A DNA stretch of 34,296 bases from Streptomyces phyllanthi (GCF_009377205.1 NZ_VJZE01000046.1:1-34296); one strand, 5' to 3'. Counted from the stretch's first letter, positions 8,239 through 16,391 are shown. Translations and numbers: made by a program. Notes: a model not told the origin generated them from the letters alone.

Positions 8239-9872
8239 GCACCAACGAGAACAACGAGTCCCGCTCCCGCGGGAAGGCACCGGCCGGCGAGCGGATCGCC
8301 GACTGGGCCGACGGCCGCCTGGGGATCTACTCCCTGGCCAAGGCCAACATGCGCAAGATCTTCCCCGACCACTGGTCGTTCATGTTGGGTGAGGTCTGCC
8401 TCTACACGTTCATCATCATCATCCTCACGGGTGTCTATCTGACGCTGTTCTTCCACCCGTCGATGAACGAGGTCGAGTACCACGGCAGTTACGTCCCGCT
8501 CCAGGGACAGCTGATGTCCGAGGCGTTCAACTCGACCATGCACATCTCGTTCGACGTGCGCGGTGGTCTGCTGATCCGGCAGATCCACCACTGGGCGGCG
8601 CTGATCTTCATCGCCGGCATGATCGTCCACATGATGCGCGTGTTCTTCACCGGCGCGTTCCGCAAGCCGCGTGAGGTCAACTGGCTGTTCGGCTTCCTGC
8701 TGCTCGTCCTGGGCATGTTCACCGGCTTCACCGGTTACTCGCTCCCGGACGACCTGCTCTCCGGCACCGGTGTCCGCTTCATGGAGGGCGCGGTTCTGTC
8801 CGTGCCGGTCGTCGGCACGTACCTGTCGTTCTTCCTCTTCGGCGGGGAGTTCCCGGGCGGCGACTTCGTGGCCCGCTTCTACTCGGTCCACATCCTGCTG
8901 CTGCCGGGCATCATGCTCGGCCTCGTGGTGGCGCACCTGATCCTGGTCTTCTACCACAAGCACACGCAGTACGCGGGCCCCGGAAAGACGAACAACAACG
9001 TCGTCGGCATGCCGCTGCTGCCGGTCTACATGGCCAAGGCCGGAGGCTTCTTCTTCCTGGTCTTCGGTGTCGTCGCGGTCGTCGCGGCGGTCGCGCAGAT
9101 CAACCCGATCTGGGCGTTCGGCCCCTACCGTCCGGACCAGGTGTCCACCGGCGCCCAGCCCGACTGGTATATGGGCTTCTCCGAGGGCCTGATCCGCATC
9201 ATGCCGGGCTGGGAGATCAACTTCTGGGGCCACACGCTCGTCCTGGGTGTGTTCATCCCGCTGGTGGTCTTCCCGCTGGTGCTGGTCGCGATCGCGGTCT
9301 ACCCGTTCATCGAGGCCTGGGTCACCGGCGACAGGCGTGAGCACCACATCCTGGACCGCCCGCGCAACGCGCCGACCCGCACGGGCTTCGGCGTCGCGTG
9401 GCTCACCCTGTACATGGTGCTGCTGATCGGTGGTGGCAACGACATCATCGCCACGCACTTCCATCTGTCGATCAACGCGGTCACCTGGTTCGTGCGGATC
9501 GCGGTCTTCGCCGGGCCGGTCCTCGCGTTCATCATCACCAAGCGCGTCTGCCTCGGCCTCCAGCGCCGGGACAAGGACAAGGTGCTGCACGGCCGCGAGA
9601 CGGGCATCATCAAGCGCCTGCCGCACGGTGAGTTCATCGAGGTCCACGAGCCGCTCAGCCAGGAGCAGCTGCACACGCTCACCGCGCACGAGCAGTACAA
9701 GCCGCTCGAGATCGGCCCGGAGGTCGACGAGAACGGCGTCAGGCGCAAGATCAAGGGCTCCGAGAAGCTGCGCGCCAAGCTCAGCAAGGCGTACTTCAAC
9801 GACCAGAGCCAGATCCCGAAGCCGACCGTCGAGGAGTACAAGGAGATCACGAGCGGCCACGGCCACCACTGA
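8235..9872 (+). CDS. qcrB: Cytochrome b subunit of the bcc complex
   Basis: QcrB holds the two b hemes and the menaquinol oxidation and reduction sites. The 545-residue protein has the N-terminal four-helix cytochrome b core. Ligand histidines occur in IHHWAALIFIAGMIVHMMR and YSVHILLLPG...VAHLILVFYH. The quinol-site loop reads PDWYMGFSEG, the actinobacterial counterpart of PEWY. The soluble C-terminal extension of about 110 residues after the last helices is typical of actinobacterial QcrB and contacts the supercomplex. ATG 8235 overlaps the qcrA stop by 4 nt. It is the last gene before the terminator at 9899. Confidence 0.97.
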   Translation: MSTNENNESRSRGKAPAGERIADWADGRLGIYSLAKANMRKIFPDHWSFMLGEVCLYTFIIIILTGVYLTLFFHPSMNEVEYHGSYVPLQGQLMSEAFNSTMHISFDVRGGLLIRQIHHWAALIFIAGMIVHMMRVFFTGAFRKPREVNWLFGFLLLVLGMFTGFTGYSLPDDLLSGTGVRFMEGAVLSVPVVGTYLSFFLFGGEFPGGDFVARFYSVHILLLPGIMLGLVVAHLILVFYHKHTQYAGPGKTNNNVVGMPLLPVYMAKAGGFFFLVFGVVAVVAAVAQINPIWAFGPYRPDQVSTGAQPDWYMGFSEGLIRIMPGWEINFWGHTLVLGVFIPLVVFPLVLVAIAVYPFIEAWVTGDRREHHILDRPRNAPTRTGFGVAWLTLYMVLLIGGGNDIIATHFHLSINAVTWFVRIAVFAGPVLAFIITKRVCLGLQRRDKDKVLHGRETGIIKRLPHGEFIEVHEPLSQEQLHTLTAHEQYKPLEIGPEVDENGVRRKIKGSEKLRAKLSKAYFNDQSQIPKPTVEEYKEITSGHGHH

Positions 9873-9898
9873 TCGCTGCGCTCGCCACGCGCACGGCC

Positions 9899-9933
9899 GA
9901 AGGGCCCCGTCCGTTGTACGGACGGGGCCCTTC
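9899..9933 (+). terminator. Terminator hairpin after qcrB
   Basis: GAAGGGCCCCGTCCG (9899-9913) and CGGACGGGGCCCTTC (9919-9933) form a perfect 15-bp stem with a 5-nt loop. It sits 26 nt after the qcrB stop. There is no long U tract, as is common in GC-rich actinomycetes. Confidence 0.9.
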
Positions 9934-10015
9934 GTCATGGTCCGGGGTGGATAGGGTGGACCCCTGAATCTCGCGTTGGAGAGTCCCCGGTCGGGACATG
10001 AACCTGGAGCGGCTT

Positions 10016-11080
10016 ATGAGCGCTGTGATCCCCGCTGGAGGCGACACCGCGGCGGGCCGCTCCTGGCCCGTGCTGCTGAACGGACTGCTGGACGGGCGCG
10101 ATCTGACGTCGGATGACACCGCGTGGGCGATGGACCTGATCATGCGCGGTGAGGCGACCGACGCGCAGATCGCCGGGCTGGTGGTGGCGCTCCGGGCCAA
10201 GGGGGAGACCGTCGAGGAGATCGGCGGGTTCGTACGGGCGATGTACGAGCACGCCAACGTGATCGAGGTGCCCGGGGAGACGGTCGACATCGTCGGTACG
10301 GGGGGTGACGGCGCCAAGACGGTCAACATCTCCACGATGTCGGCGATCGTGATCGCGGGTACGGGAGCCAAGGTCGTCAAGCACGGCAACCGGGCGGCGT
10401 CCTCGGCGTCCGGGGCGTCGGACGTGCTGGAGAAGCTCGGTGTGAACCTGGAGCTGACTCCGGGTCGGGTGGCGGAGGTGGCCGAGGAGGCGGGCATCAC
10501 CTTCTGCTTCGCGGTGAAGTTCCATCCGGCGCTGCGGCATGTGGCTGCGGCGCGGGGCCAGTTGGGGATCCGGACGACCTTCAACTTCCTGGGGCCGCTG
10601 ACGAATCCGGCGAAGGTGAAGGCACAGGCGGTGGGTGTGGCGGATCTTCGGATGGCGCCGATCGTGGCCGGTGTCTTCGCCGAGCGCGGCAACTCGTCGC
10701 TGGTGTTCCGGGGGGACGACGGGCTGGACGAGCTGACGACGACGGCGACCTCGCGGGTGTGGGTGGTACGGGACGGAAAGGTCACGGAGGAGTCCTTCGA
10801 CCCGCGTGACGTCGGCCTCGACCTGGTCCCTGTGGAGGCGCTGCGGGGGGCGGACGCGTCGTACAACGCGGATGTCGCCCGGCGGTTGCTGAACGGGGAG
10901 ACGGGGCCGGTACGGGACGCGGTGCTGCTGAACTCGGCGGCGGCGTTGGTGGCGTTGGAGCCGGGCGCGGGTTCGCTGGCGGAGCGGATCCGGGCCGGGA
11001 TGGCGAAGGCGGCGGAGTCGATCGACTCGGGGGCGGCGAGGGGCGTGCTGGAGCGGTGGGTGACGGCGAGTAACGCGTAG
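10016..11080 (+). CDS. trpD: Anthranilate phosphoribosyltransferase
   Basis: TrpD transfers the phosphoribosyl group of PRPP to anthranilate, the second committed step of tryptophan synthesis. The 354-residue product has the N-terminal helical domain with [20 protein letters not shown]. The PRPP/anthranilate site follows: [37 protein letters not shown] and [12 protein letters not shown] chose ATG 10016 because GGAG lies 6 nt upstream and the protein then begins MSAVIPAGG; an in-frame ATG at 9998 has no comparable ribosome-binding site. No other trp genes are nearby and I see no attenuator. It is a single-gene unit after the qcr terminator. Confidence 0.95.
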   Translation: MSAVIPAGGDTAAGRSWPVLLNGLLDGRDLTSDDTAWAMDLIMRGEATDAQIAGLVVALRAKGETVEEIGGFVRAMYEHANVIEVPGETVDIVGTGGDGAKTVNISTMSAIVIAGTGAKVVKHGNRAASSASGASDVLEKLGVNLELTPGRVAEVAEEAGITFCFAVKFHPALRHVAAARGQLGIRTTFNFLGPLTNPAKVKAQAVGVADLRMAPIVAGVFAERGNSSLVFRGDDGLDELTTTATSRVWVVRDGKVTEESFDPRDVGLDLVPVEALRGADASYNADVARRLLNGETGPVRDAVLLNSAAALVALEPGAGSLAERIRAGMAKAAESIDSGAARGVLERWVTASNA

Positions 11081-11087
11081 CGCGCAG

Positions 11088-11262
11088 GGTTTTTCTCGCC
11101 CCCGCCTGGGCTCCGCCCCGGACCCCGCTCCTCAAACGCCGGAGGGGCTGCATCTCCAGCCCGTCCGGCGTTTGAGGACGAGGCCCGTTCAGGGCCGAAG
11201 CGGGGGTCTGGGGGGCGCAGCCCCCAGTGATGGGACGGGTAGGGGCGGCGGGGGCGAAAACC
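11088..11262. repeat. 175-bp imperfect palindrome between trpD and the SAM-IV riboswitch
   Basis: Successive blocks of the left half pair with the right half in reverse order. GGTTTTT...CGCCCCCGCC (11088-11106) pairs with GGCGGGGGCGAAAACC (11247-11262). GGACCCCGCT pairs with AGCGGGGGTCT. CCTCAAACGCCGG pairs with CCGGCGTTTGAGG at the centre. It can act as the trpD terminator. It also has the form of a dispersed intergenic element I associate with Streptomyces genomes, though only one copy is present here. Confidence 0.75.
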
Positions 11263-11338
11263 TCCCGGCGTACCCCCACCGTCCGGCATCCGGACACGGG
11301 AGTTGCGCCCGCAAGATCGTGTGGCAAGATGCAAGACA

Positions 11339-11450
11339 GGTCATGAGCGACAGCCACAAGGCCCCGGCCGGCTGTCCGGCAACCCTCCGTCCGTGGCGGG
11401 GTGCCCCGGGTGAAGACCAGGTCGTAGGCGACAACGCCTACGGCAAGCGC
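11339..11450 (+). promoter_or_regulatory. SAM-IV riboswitch aptamer
   Basis: The RNA opens GGTCATGAGCGACAGCC and closes GGGTGAAGACC, so GGTC (11339-11342) and GACC (11415-11418) make P1. Inside are GGCCCCGGCCGGCTGTCCGG, CAACCCTCC and the GGCGGGGTGCCCCGGG arm, the core shared by SAM-I and SAM-IV. The SAM-IV-specific 3' part follows: hairpin CGTAGGC/GCCTACG (11423-11429 with 11436-11442), then GCAAGCGCGG. SAM-IV occurs in actinobacteria and lowers expression of sulfur-metabolism genes when S-adenosylmethionine is high. It precedes a class V PLP enzyme gene, consistent with sulfur metabolism. Confidence 0.9.
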
Positions 11451-11492
11451 GGACCCCTCGCACACTTTCGACAAGTGTGGGGCCAGGGGTCC
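11451..11492 (+). promoter_or_regulatory. Putative riboswitch expression platform hairpin
   Basis: GGACCCCT (11451-11458) pairs with AGGGGTCC (11485-11492), enclosing a second hairpin CACACTT/AAGTGTG (11461-11479). No U tract follows. The structure ends 8 nt before the GAGGGAG ribosome-binding site of the MSKRMR leader ORF, so the switch may act on translation of that leader. CCTGGTC (11491-11497) can alternatively pair with GACCAGG (11415-11421), which contains the 3' strand of P1. Confidence 0.6.
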
Positions 11493-11513
11493 TGGTCGTC
11501 GAGGGAGCCTTCC

Positions 11514-11534
11514 GTGAGCAAGCGAATGCGATAG
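11514..11534 (+). CDS. Six-residue leader peptide MSKRMR
   Basis: GTG AGC AAG CGA ATG CGA TAG forms a complete six-codon ORF. An ideal ribosome-binding site, GAGGGAG (11501-11507), ends 6 nt before the GTG. It lies directly after the riboswitch expression platform and 90 nt before the aminotransferase start. The peptide MSKRMR is strongly basic and includes one internal Met codon besides the start. A role in sensing Met or charged Met-tRNA, or in coupling translation to the downstream gene, is inference. Such a short ORF could also be chance, but the ribosome-binding site and placement argue for translation. Confidence 0.55.
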   Translation: MSKRMR

Positions 11535-11624
11535 GGCCGCAGAGCCCCGCCTCCGCGTATCCCCCTTTTCCGTGCCGCCATCGCCTCGGCGTGGAATTCC
11601 GTCTGCCCTCACGGGAGTTCACCC

Positions 11625-13022
11625 ATGTCTGTCTCCACCCTTGCCACCACCCAGTCCATTTGCTCCCCGCTGCCTGTTCTGGGGCGAGATGTCACCGTCC
11701 CGCTCGTGACGGGCGGCGAAGTCACGTACGCCGCGCTCGACTACGCCGCCAGCGCCCCGGCGCTGCAGCGCGTCTGGGACGACGTGGCCGCCTACGCGCC
11801 GTACTACGGGAGCGTGCACCGCGGTGCCGGGTACCTGTCGCAGCTGTCCACCGATCTGTTCGAGAACGCCCGCAGGACCGTCGGGGAGTTCCTCGACTGC
11901 CGGGACGACGACCAGGTGGTGTTCACCCGGTCCACCACCGACTCGCTCAACCTCCTCGCCGCAGCGCTTCCCTCCGACTGCCGGGTCTTCGTTTTCGAGA
12001 CCGAGCACCACGCCGCCCTGCTGCCCTGGCGGGACGCCCACGTCACGCACCTCGACGCCCCGCGTTCCCACGCCGAGGCCGTCGCCACGCTGGAGCGCGC
12101 CCTCGCCGACCGCGACCCCCACGGCCCCGCGCTCGTCTGCGTCACCGGTGCCTCCAACGTCACCGGCGAGCTGTGGCCCGTACGGGAGCTGGCCGCCGCC
12201 GCGCACGCCCACGGTGCGCGCATCGTCCTCGACGCGGCCCAGCTCGCACCCCACCACCCTGTCTCCGTACGGGAGTTGGACGTCGACTGGGTGGCCTTCT
12301 CGGGGCACAAGCTGTACGCGCCCTTCGGCTCGGGAGTGCTCGCGGGGCGTTCCGACTGGCTGCGCGAGGCCGAGCCGTATCTCGCGGGCGGTGGTGCGAG
12401 CAGGAAGGTCACCCGGCGTACGGACGGAGGCGTCGACGTCGAGTGGCACGACACCGCCGCGCGGCACGAGGCCGGGTCGCCCAACGTCATCGGCGCCTAC
12501 TCCATCGCCTCCGCCTGCAAGGCCCTCACCGAGGCGGGGTTCGACACGCTCGTGGCCCGCGAGCGGTATCTGGTTCTGAGGGTCCGCGAAGGGCTCGCCG
12601 AGGTGCCCGAAGTCCGCGTCCTCTCCCTCTTCGGGGACGACGCCCCGCGCGTCGGCGTCATCTCCTTCGTCGTCGAGGGGTGGAACAGCTCGCACTTCGC
12701 CGCCGCCCTCTCCGCCGAGTACGGCATCGGTGTGCGGGACGGGCTCTTCTGTGCCCACCCGCTCGTGCGGACGCTCCTCGGCAGTGAGCCGCAGACCCAG
12801 GGCGAGTGCGGTGCGCCCGAGGCCGCGCCCGGGGAGAAGTCCCTCAACGCGATCCGGGTGAGCTTCGGTGCCGGTACGCCCGACGAGCACGTGGAGCGGT
12901 TCGTGGGTGCGGTGAAGGAACTCGTCGGCAGCGGTGCCCGGTGGAACTACCGTACGGAGGACGGGCGTTGCGTGCCCGACACCGCCTTCCCCGGCACCGC
13001 CTCGCCCGACACCTCCGCGTGA
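11625..13022 (+). CDS. Class V aminotransferase, cysteine desulfurase-like, SAM-IV controlled
   Basis: The 465-residue PLP enzyme has the class V fold. ALDYAASAPAL is the substrate-side loop. VVFTRSTTDSLNLL binds the PLP phosphate. ETEHHAALLPW is the stacking histidine region, VLDAAQLAPHH carries the PLP aspartate, and VAFSGHKLYAPFG has the Schiff-base Lys229. A C-terminal region with SLNAIRVSFGAGT closes the fold. Class V enzymes include cysteine desulfurases and selenocysteine lyases. The exact substrate is not readable, but the upstream SAM-IV riboswitch points to sulfur amino acid metabolism. ATG 11625 follows CACGGGAG. The low-complexity tail (from about residue 445) overlaps the convergent glycerate kinase gene by 76 bp. 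Confidence 0.88.
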   Translation: MSVSTLATTQSICSPLPVLGRDVTVPLVTGGEVTYAALDYAASAPALQRVWDDVAAYAPYYGSVHRGAGYLSQLSTDLFENARRTVGEFLDCRDDDQVVFTRSTTDSLNLLAAALPSDCRVFVFETEHHAALLPWRDAHVTHLDAPRSHAEAVATLERALADRDPHGPALVCVTGASNVTGELWPVRELAAAAHAHGARIVLDAAQLAPHHPVSVRELDVDWVAFSGHKLYAPFGSGVLAGRSDWLREAEPYLAGGGASRKVTRRTDGGVDVEWHDTAARHEAGSPNVIGAYSIASACKALTEAGFDTLVARERYLVLRVREGLAEVPEVRVLSLFGDDAPRVGVISFVVEGWNSSHFAAALSAEYGIGVRDGLFCAHPLVRTLLGSEPQTQGECGAPEAAPGEKSLNAIRVSFGAGTPDEHVERFVGAVKELVGSGARWNYRTEDGRCVPDTAFPGTASPDTSA

Positions 13023-14200
13023 GCCGGTAGCGGCCCGTCGGCCCAGGCGCCCGCCGACAGCCGGGTGCCGAGCACGATCATTCTCAGGGCGCGCTCGGTC
13101 GCGTCCGTGAGGAGTTCCGTGGCCCGCGTCAGCGCCTCGGCCAGCGCCATCGGAGCCGGCAGGATGCCGTGGCAGGCGTCCACGCCCGGCACCTGGTGCG
13201 CGCCCTCGCCGAGCGTGCCGGCCAGGGCCAGCACCGGACGTCCGTGCAGCTTGGCGCGGCGGGCCACCTCGGCCGGGACCTTGCCGCGCGGCGTCTGGTG
13301 ATCCAGGGCGCCCTCGGCGGTGACGACCAGGTCGGCGCGGGCCAGCCGGGCGTCCAGGTCGAGGTGGTCCAGCAGCACCTCGAAGCGGGGGAGCAGCCGG
13401 GCGCCCAGGGCGGCGAGGCCCGCACCCAGGCCGCCCGAGGCGCCGGTCCCCGGGCCGCCGTACAGGTCGGTGCCGGGGGCACCGAGGTCGCGGGTCAGGA
13501 CGTACGCCCAGTTCTCGAGCGCCGCCGACAGCTGCTCCACCCGGGCCGGGGTCGCGCCCTTCTGCGGGCCGAAGACACGGGCGACCCCGCGTTCGCCGCA
13601 CAGCACGTTGTACGGGTTGCAGGCGACGAGCAGTTCGACGTCCTTGAGACGGGGGTCGAGGCCCGACGGGTCGATGCGGTGGAGGCGGGTCAACTCCTGC
13701 CCTCCGGGCGGGAGTTCGAAGCCGTCCTCGTCCAGGAGCCGGGCTCCGAGCGCCTGGAGCGCCCCGGCGCCCCCGTCCGACGTACCCGAGTCGCCGCAGC
13801 CCACCAGGACGCGTCGTACGTCCAGGTCGAGCGCGGCGCGGAGGAGTTCGCCGACGCCGTACGTCGTCGTGGCGCCGGGGTCGCGGAGGCTGTGCGGGAC
13901 CAGGGAGAGGCCCGCGACCGCCGCCATCTCGACGACCGCCGTGTCACGGGAGCCGAGCAGTGCGAAATGGGTGCCGACGGGCTCCCCGACCGGGCCCGTG
14001 GCGGGCAGGGCGACCAGCCGGCCCCCCGTCGAGGCGGCCAGCGCGGCGGCCGTGCCCTCGCCGCCGTCCACCAGGGGGATGAGATCGACCTCGGCGTCGG
14101 GCACGACACGGCGGACACCCGCCGCGATGGCGTCGGCGGCGGCCGGTGCGGACAGGGACTCCTTGAAACCGCTGGGGGCTACGGCGACACGGCTGAGCAT
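12947..14200 (-). CDS. Glycerate kinase (GlxK/GarK family)
   Basis: This enzyme phosphorylates D-glycerate with ATP, feeding it into glycolysis as a phosphoglycerate. The 417-residue product begins MLSRVAVAPSGFKESLSA, the family's N-terminal motif. It continues with LIPLVDGGEGTAAAL, GCGDSGTSDGGAGALQALG, VFGPQKGAT and LVVTAEGALDHQTPRGK, all typical of the family. The core ends near residue 380; the remaining tail is Pro/Ala/Ser-rich and overlaps the convergent class V enzyme. ATG 14200 has an ideal ribosome-binding site, TTAGGAG, which overlaps the TAG stop of the upstream permease gene (10 nt between the genes), so translation is probably coupled to it. Confidence 0.93.
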   Translation of the reverse strand: MLSRVAVAPSGFKESLSAPAAADAIAAGVRRVVPDAEVDLIPLVDGGEGTAAALAASTGGRLVALPATGPVGEPVGTHFALLGSRDTAVVEMAAVAGLSLVPHSLRDPGATTTYGVGELLRAALDLDVRRVLVGCGDSGTSDGGAGALQALGARLLDEDGFELPPGGQELTRLHRIDPSGLDPRLKDVELLVACNPYNVLCGERGVARVFGPQKGATPARVEQLSAALENWAYVLTRDLGAPGTDLYGGPGTGASGGLGAGLAALGARLLPRFEVLLDHLDLDARLARADLVVTAEGALDHQTPRGKVPAEVARRAKLHGRPVLALAGTLGEGAHQVPGVDACHGILPAPMALAEALTRATELLTDATERALRMIVLGTRLSAGAWADGPLPAHAEVSGEAVPGKAVSGTQRPSSVR

Positions 14201-14210
14201 GGACGGACTC

Positions 14211-15626
14211 CTAACGGGTGACGGGGACGCCGAGCAGCGGCCATACCGCGACGGCGAAGAGCAGGACGAGGGCGGCGGTCAGCGGCGCCAGGACGGCCGA
14301 CAGGCGCAGCAGATCGCGCGGGGTGTACGTGGGCGTGCCGGGGATCTCGGCGAAGAGCGTGACCGGCTTCGCGGAGGCCGGGAGCGTGTGGCAGAAGCCC
14401 GCCGCCGCGGTGGACGCGAGGGCGGCCGCGACCGGGTTGACCCCGGCGCCCACCGCGGCCGCCACGACCAGGGGGACCAGCACCGACGAACGTGCCGAAC
14501 GGGACTGGAGGACGAGGTGCGCCGCCGTGCTGAGCGCGATCACGACGGCCAGGAACACGGCCGGGGAGACGGCCGAGGGCAGTCCGGAGACCAGCCACTT
14601 CGCCGCTCCCGAGTCGGCGAGCGCGACCCCCATCGCCATCGTCGCGGCCATGAACAGCAGCAGAGACCAGGGGACTGTCCTCAGCGCGTCCTTCAGGCGT
14701 ACGGTGCCGAGGGCCGGTGAGGACGCCACGACCGCGCCGATCAGCGCCACGACCGCGGGCGGCACCCGGTGGAGCGGTTCGGCGCACCACAGCACCACGA
14801 CCGTGCCGAGCAGCAGCGCGCAGCGTGTCTCGGCCTGCGACCAGGGGCCGGTGACCGGGCGGTCGCTGTGCTCCTGGATCTGCTCGGCGGTGATGTGCAC
14901 GGGACCCTCGCGGTCCGCGCGCCGGGTGGTCGTCAACAGGACCGCCTCGGCGGCCAGATGGGAGGAGACCACGGCCAGCGGCAGCCCCAGCAGCAGCCAC
15001 TCCGTGAAGCCGATCCGGTCCCCGGTGGCCTCCCACAGCACCGACACGGTGATCAGGTGCGCACCGGCCCCGATCAGGGTCGCCACCGCCGACAACAGGA
15101 TCACGGTCGGGAACAGCAGTGCCAGCATCACGACCAGCCGCCGCCGGTCGGCGAGCGCCCTGGCGAGGGCGAGGAACACCGGCAGCGCGAGGGCGGCCCG
15201 GCCCGAGGTGGCGGGCACCGCGAACGCCGTGACGACCAGCGCGGCCGTCGTCAGATGCGTGAGCTGCCGTACGGTGCGCGCCCCGCTGACCAGGAACGCC
15301 GCCGCCCGACCGGCGAGCCCCGTCCGGGTCACGGCCGCCGCGAGCACGAACGCGCAGATCAGCAGCCACACCGTGGAGTCGCCCAGGGTCCCGAAGAGCG
15401 TGTCGCTGCTGATCACTCCGGTGACCGTGAGCGCGAGTCCGGCGCCCAGCGCTATGTAGGTGTCGTCGATGGAGGTGGCGATCCAGGCACAGGTCGCCAG
15501 TACGAAGACCGCGAGCGTGAGACGGGCGCCGACGCCGAGTCCCGGGAAGGTGCCGGGGACGACGAGCGGTGCGCAGAGGGACAGCGCCACGCAGAGGGCC
15601 GCGGTATGACGGAGGCTCAGAGTCAC
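14211..15626 (-). CDS. SLC13/DASS-family anion permease
   Basis: The 471-residue protein is almost wholly hydrophobic, with about eleven predicted membrane helices. It has the two-repeat layout of divalent anion:sodium symporters and related ArsB/CitM permeases; SSDTLFGTLGDSTVWLLICA and LLFMAATMAMGVALADSGAAKWL are characteristic. The substrate-binding S-N-T tripeptides of classical DASS transporters are not evident at the expected hairpins (PATSGRAALALP and LQSRSARSSVLVP), so the substrate may differ from dicarboxylates. Coupling to glycerate kinase suggests a hydroxy- or carboxylic acid such as glycerate (inference). GTG 15626 is the most upstream in-frame start; its ribosome-binding site is weak. 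A direct-repeat element lies 34-84 nt upstream. Confidence 0.85.
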   Translation of the reverse strand: MTLSLRHTAALCVALSLCAPLVVPGTFPGLGVGARLTLAVFVLATCAWIATSIDDTYIALGAGLALTVTGVISSDTLFGTLGDSTVWLLICAFVLAAAVTRTGLAGRAAAFLVSGARTVRQLTHLTTAALVVTAFAVPATSGRAALALPVFLALARALADRRRLVVMLALLFPTVILLSAVATLIGAGAHLITVSVLWEATGDRIGFTEWLLLGLPLAVVSSHLAAEAVLLTTTRRADREGPVHITAEQIQEHSDRPVTGPWSQAETRCALLLGTVVVLWCAEPLHRVPPAVVALIGAVVASSPALGTVRLKDALRTVPWSLLLFMAATMAMGVALADSGAAKWLVSGLPSAVSPAVFLAVVIALSTAAHLVLQSRSARSSVLVPLVVAAAVGAGVNPVAAALASTAAAGFCHTLPASAKPVTLFAEIPGTPTYTPRDLLRLSAVLAPLTAALVLLFAVAVWPLLGVPVTR

Positions 15627-15659
15627 GTCATCGAGGGTTCAGCCGGGCGGTGAGCGCTC

Positions 15660-15710
15660 GATGAGCCGTACATGAAGGGAACTTCACGCGGCGCGAGGGA
15701 ACTTCACGCG
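15660..15710. promoter_or_regulatory. Candidate response-regulator operator upstream of the SLC13 gene
   Basis: On the plus strand GATGAG-CCGTA-CATGAA (15660-15676) is a direct repeat with an 11-bp period, the spacing used by OmpR/PhoB-family regulators. It is followed by two exact 14-bp copies of GGGAACTTCACGCG (15677-15690 and 15697-15710), 20 bp apart. A closely similar arrangement stands upstream of the peptide-kinase-regulator unit (18140-18185). Confidence 0.5.
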
Positions 15711-16366
15711 GGCAACCGGTACCCCATCCCGCGTACCGTCTCCAGCCGCTCCGGGCCCAGCTTCTTCCGCAGGGCGCGCACGTACACGTCCACGATGTTG
15801 GAGCCCGGATCGAAGTCGTAGCCCCACACGTGCGACAGGATCTGCTCGCGGGACAACACCTGCCCGGGATGGCGCAGGAACAGCTCCAGGAGCACGAACT
15901 CGCGGGCCGTCAGATCGACCGTCCGCTCTCCCGCCCGCGCCCTCCGCGTCCGCAGGTCCAGGCTCAGCGAACCGGAGCGCAGCACCGTCACCTCCGGCGC
16001 CCGCGCCGCCGTACGCAATCGCAACCGCACCCGTGCCAGCAGCTCCTCGAAGCGGAACGGTTTGGTCATCCAGTCGTCGGCGCCGCCCTCCAGGCCGGCC
16101 ACCGTGTCCCGTACGGAGTCGCGTGCGGTCAGCACGATCACGGGGACGGTCGACCGGGCCTCGCGCAGTTCGCGCAGGACCGTGAAGCCGTCGCGGCCGG
16201 GCAGGCCGATGTCGAGGACGACCAGATCGAAGCCGCCGGTCAGGACATACTCGTAGGCGCTGTCGCCGTCGCCGACCACGGTGGTCGTGAATCCGTTGGC
16301 GCGCAGGCCCTTCTCGACGAAGGAGGCGATGCGTTCCTCGTCCTCGACGATGAGAATGCGGTTCAC
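15704..16366 (-). CDS. OmpR-family DNA-binding response regulator
   Basis: The 220-residue protein has a canonical receiver domain: Glu8/Asp9, phosphoacceptor Asp52 in VVLDIGLPGRDG, Thr81 in VIVLTARDS, and Lys103 in MTKPF. A winged-helix DNA-binding domain follows (about 128-220), with LTAREFVLLELFLRHPGQVL and the recognition-helix region SNIVDVYVRALRKKLG. It starts at GTG 16366 with GAGG 7 nt upstream, 25 nt after the kinase stop, so the two are co-transcribed. All catalytic residues are intact. Its likely targets include the permease-kinase unit downstream and its own promoter, because both carry a shared direct-repeat element (inference). Confidence 0.95.
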   Translation of the reverse strand: MNRILIVEDEERIASFVEKGLRANGFTTTVVGDGDSAYEYVLTGGFDLVVLDIGLPGRDGFTVLRELREARSTVPVIVLTARDSVRDTVAGLEGGADDWMTKPFRFEELLARVRLRLRTAARAPEVTVLRSGSLSLDLRTRRARAGERTVDLTAREFVLLELFLRHPGQVLSREQILSHVWGYDFDPGSNIVDVYVRALRKKLGPERLETVRGMGYRLPA

Positions 16367-16391
16367 GGGCCTGCCTCTTTGCCGGTCGCGT

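Noticed and set aside
8175..9938. 587-codon minus-strand frame antisense to qcrB
   Set aside because: Shadow of qcrB, with low-complexity charged composition.
9934..10015. Tryptophan attenuator before trpD
   Set aside because: There is no Trp-codon-rich leader ORF and no competing hairpin pair.
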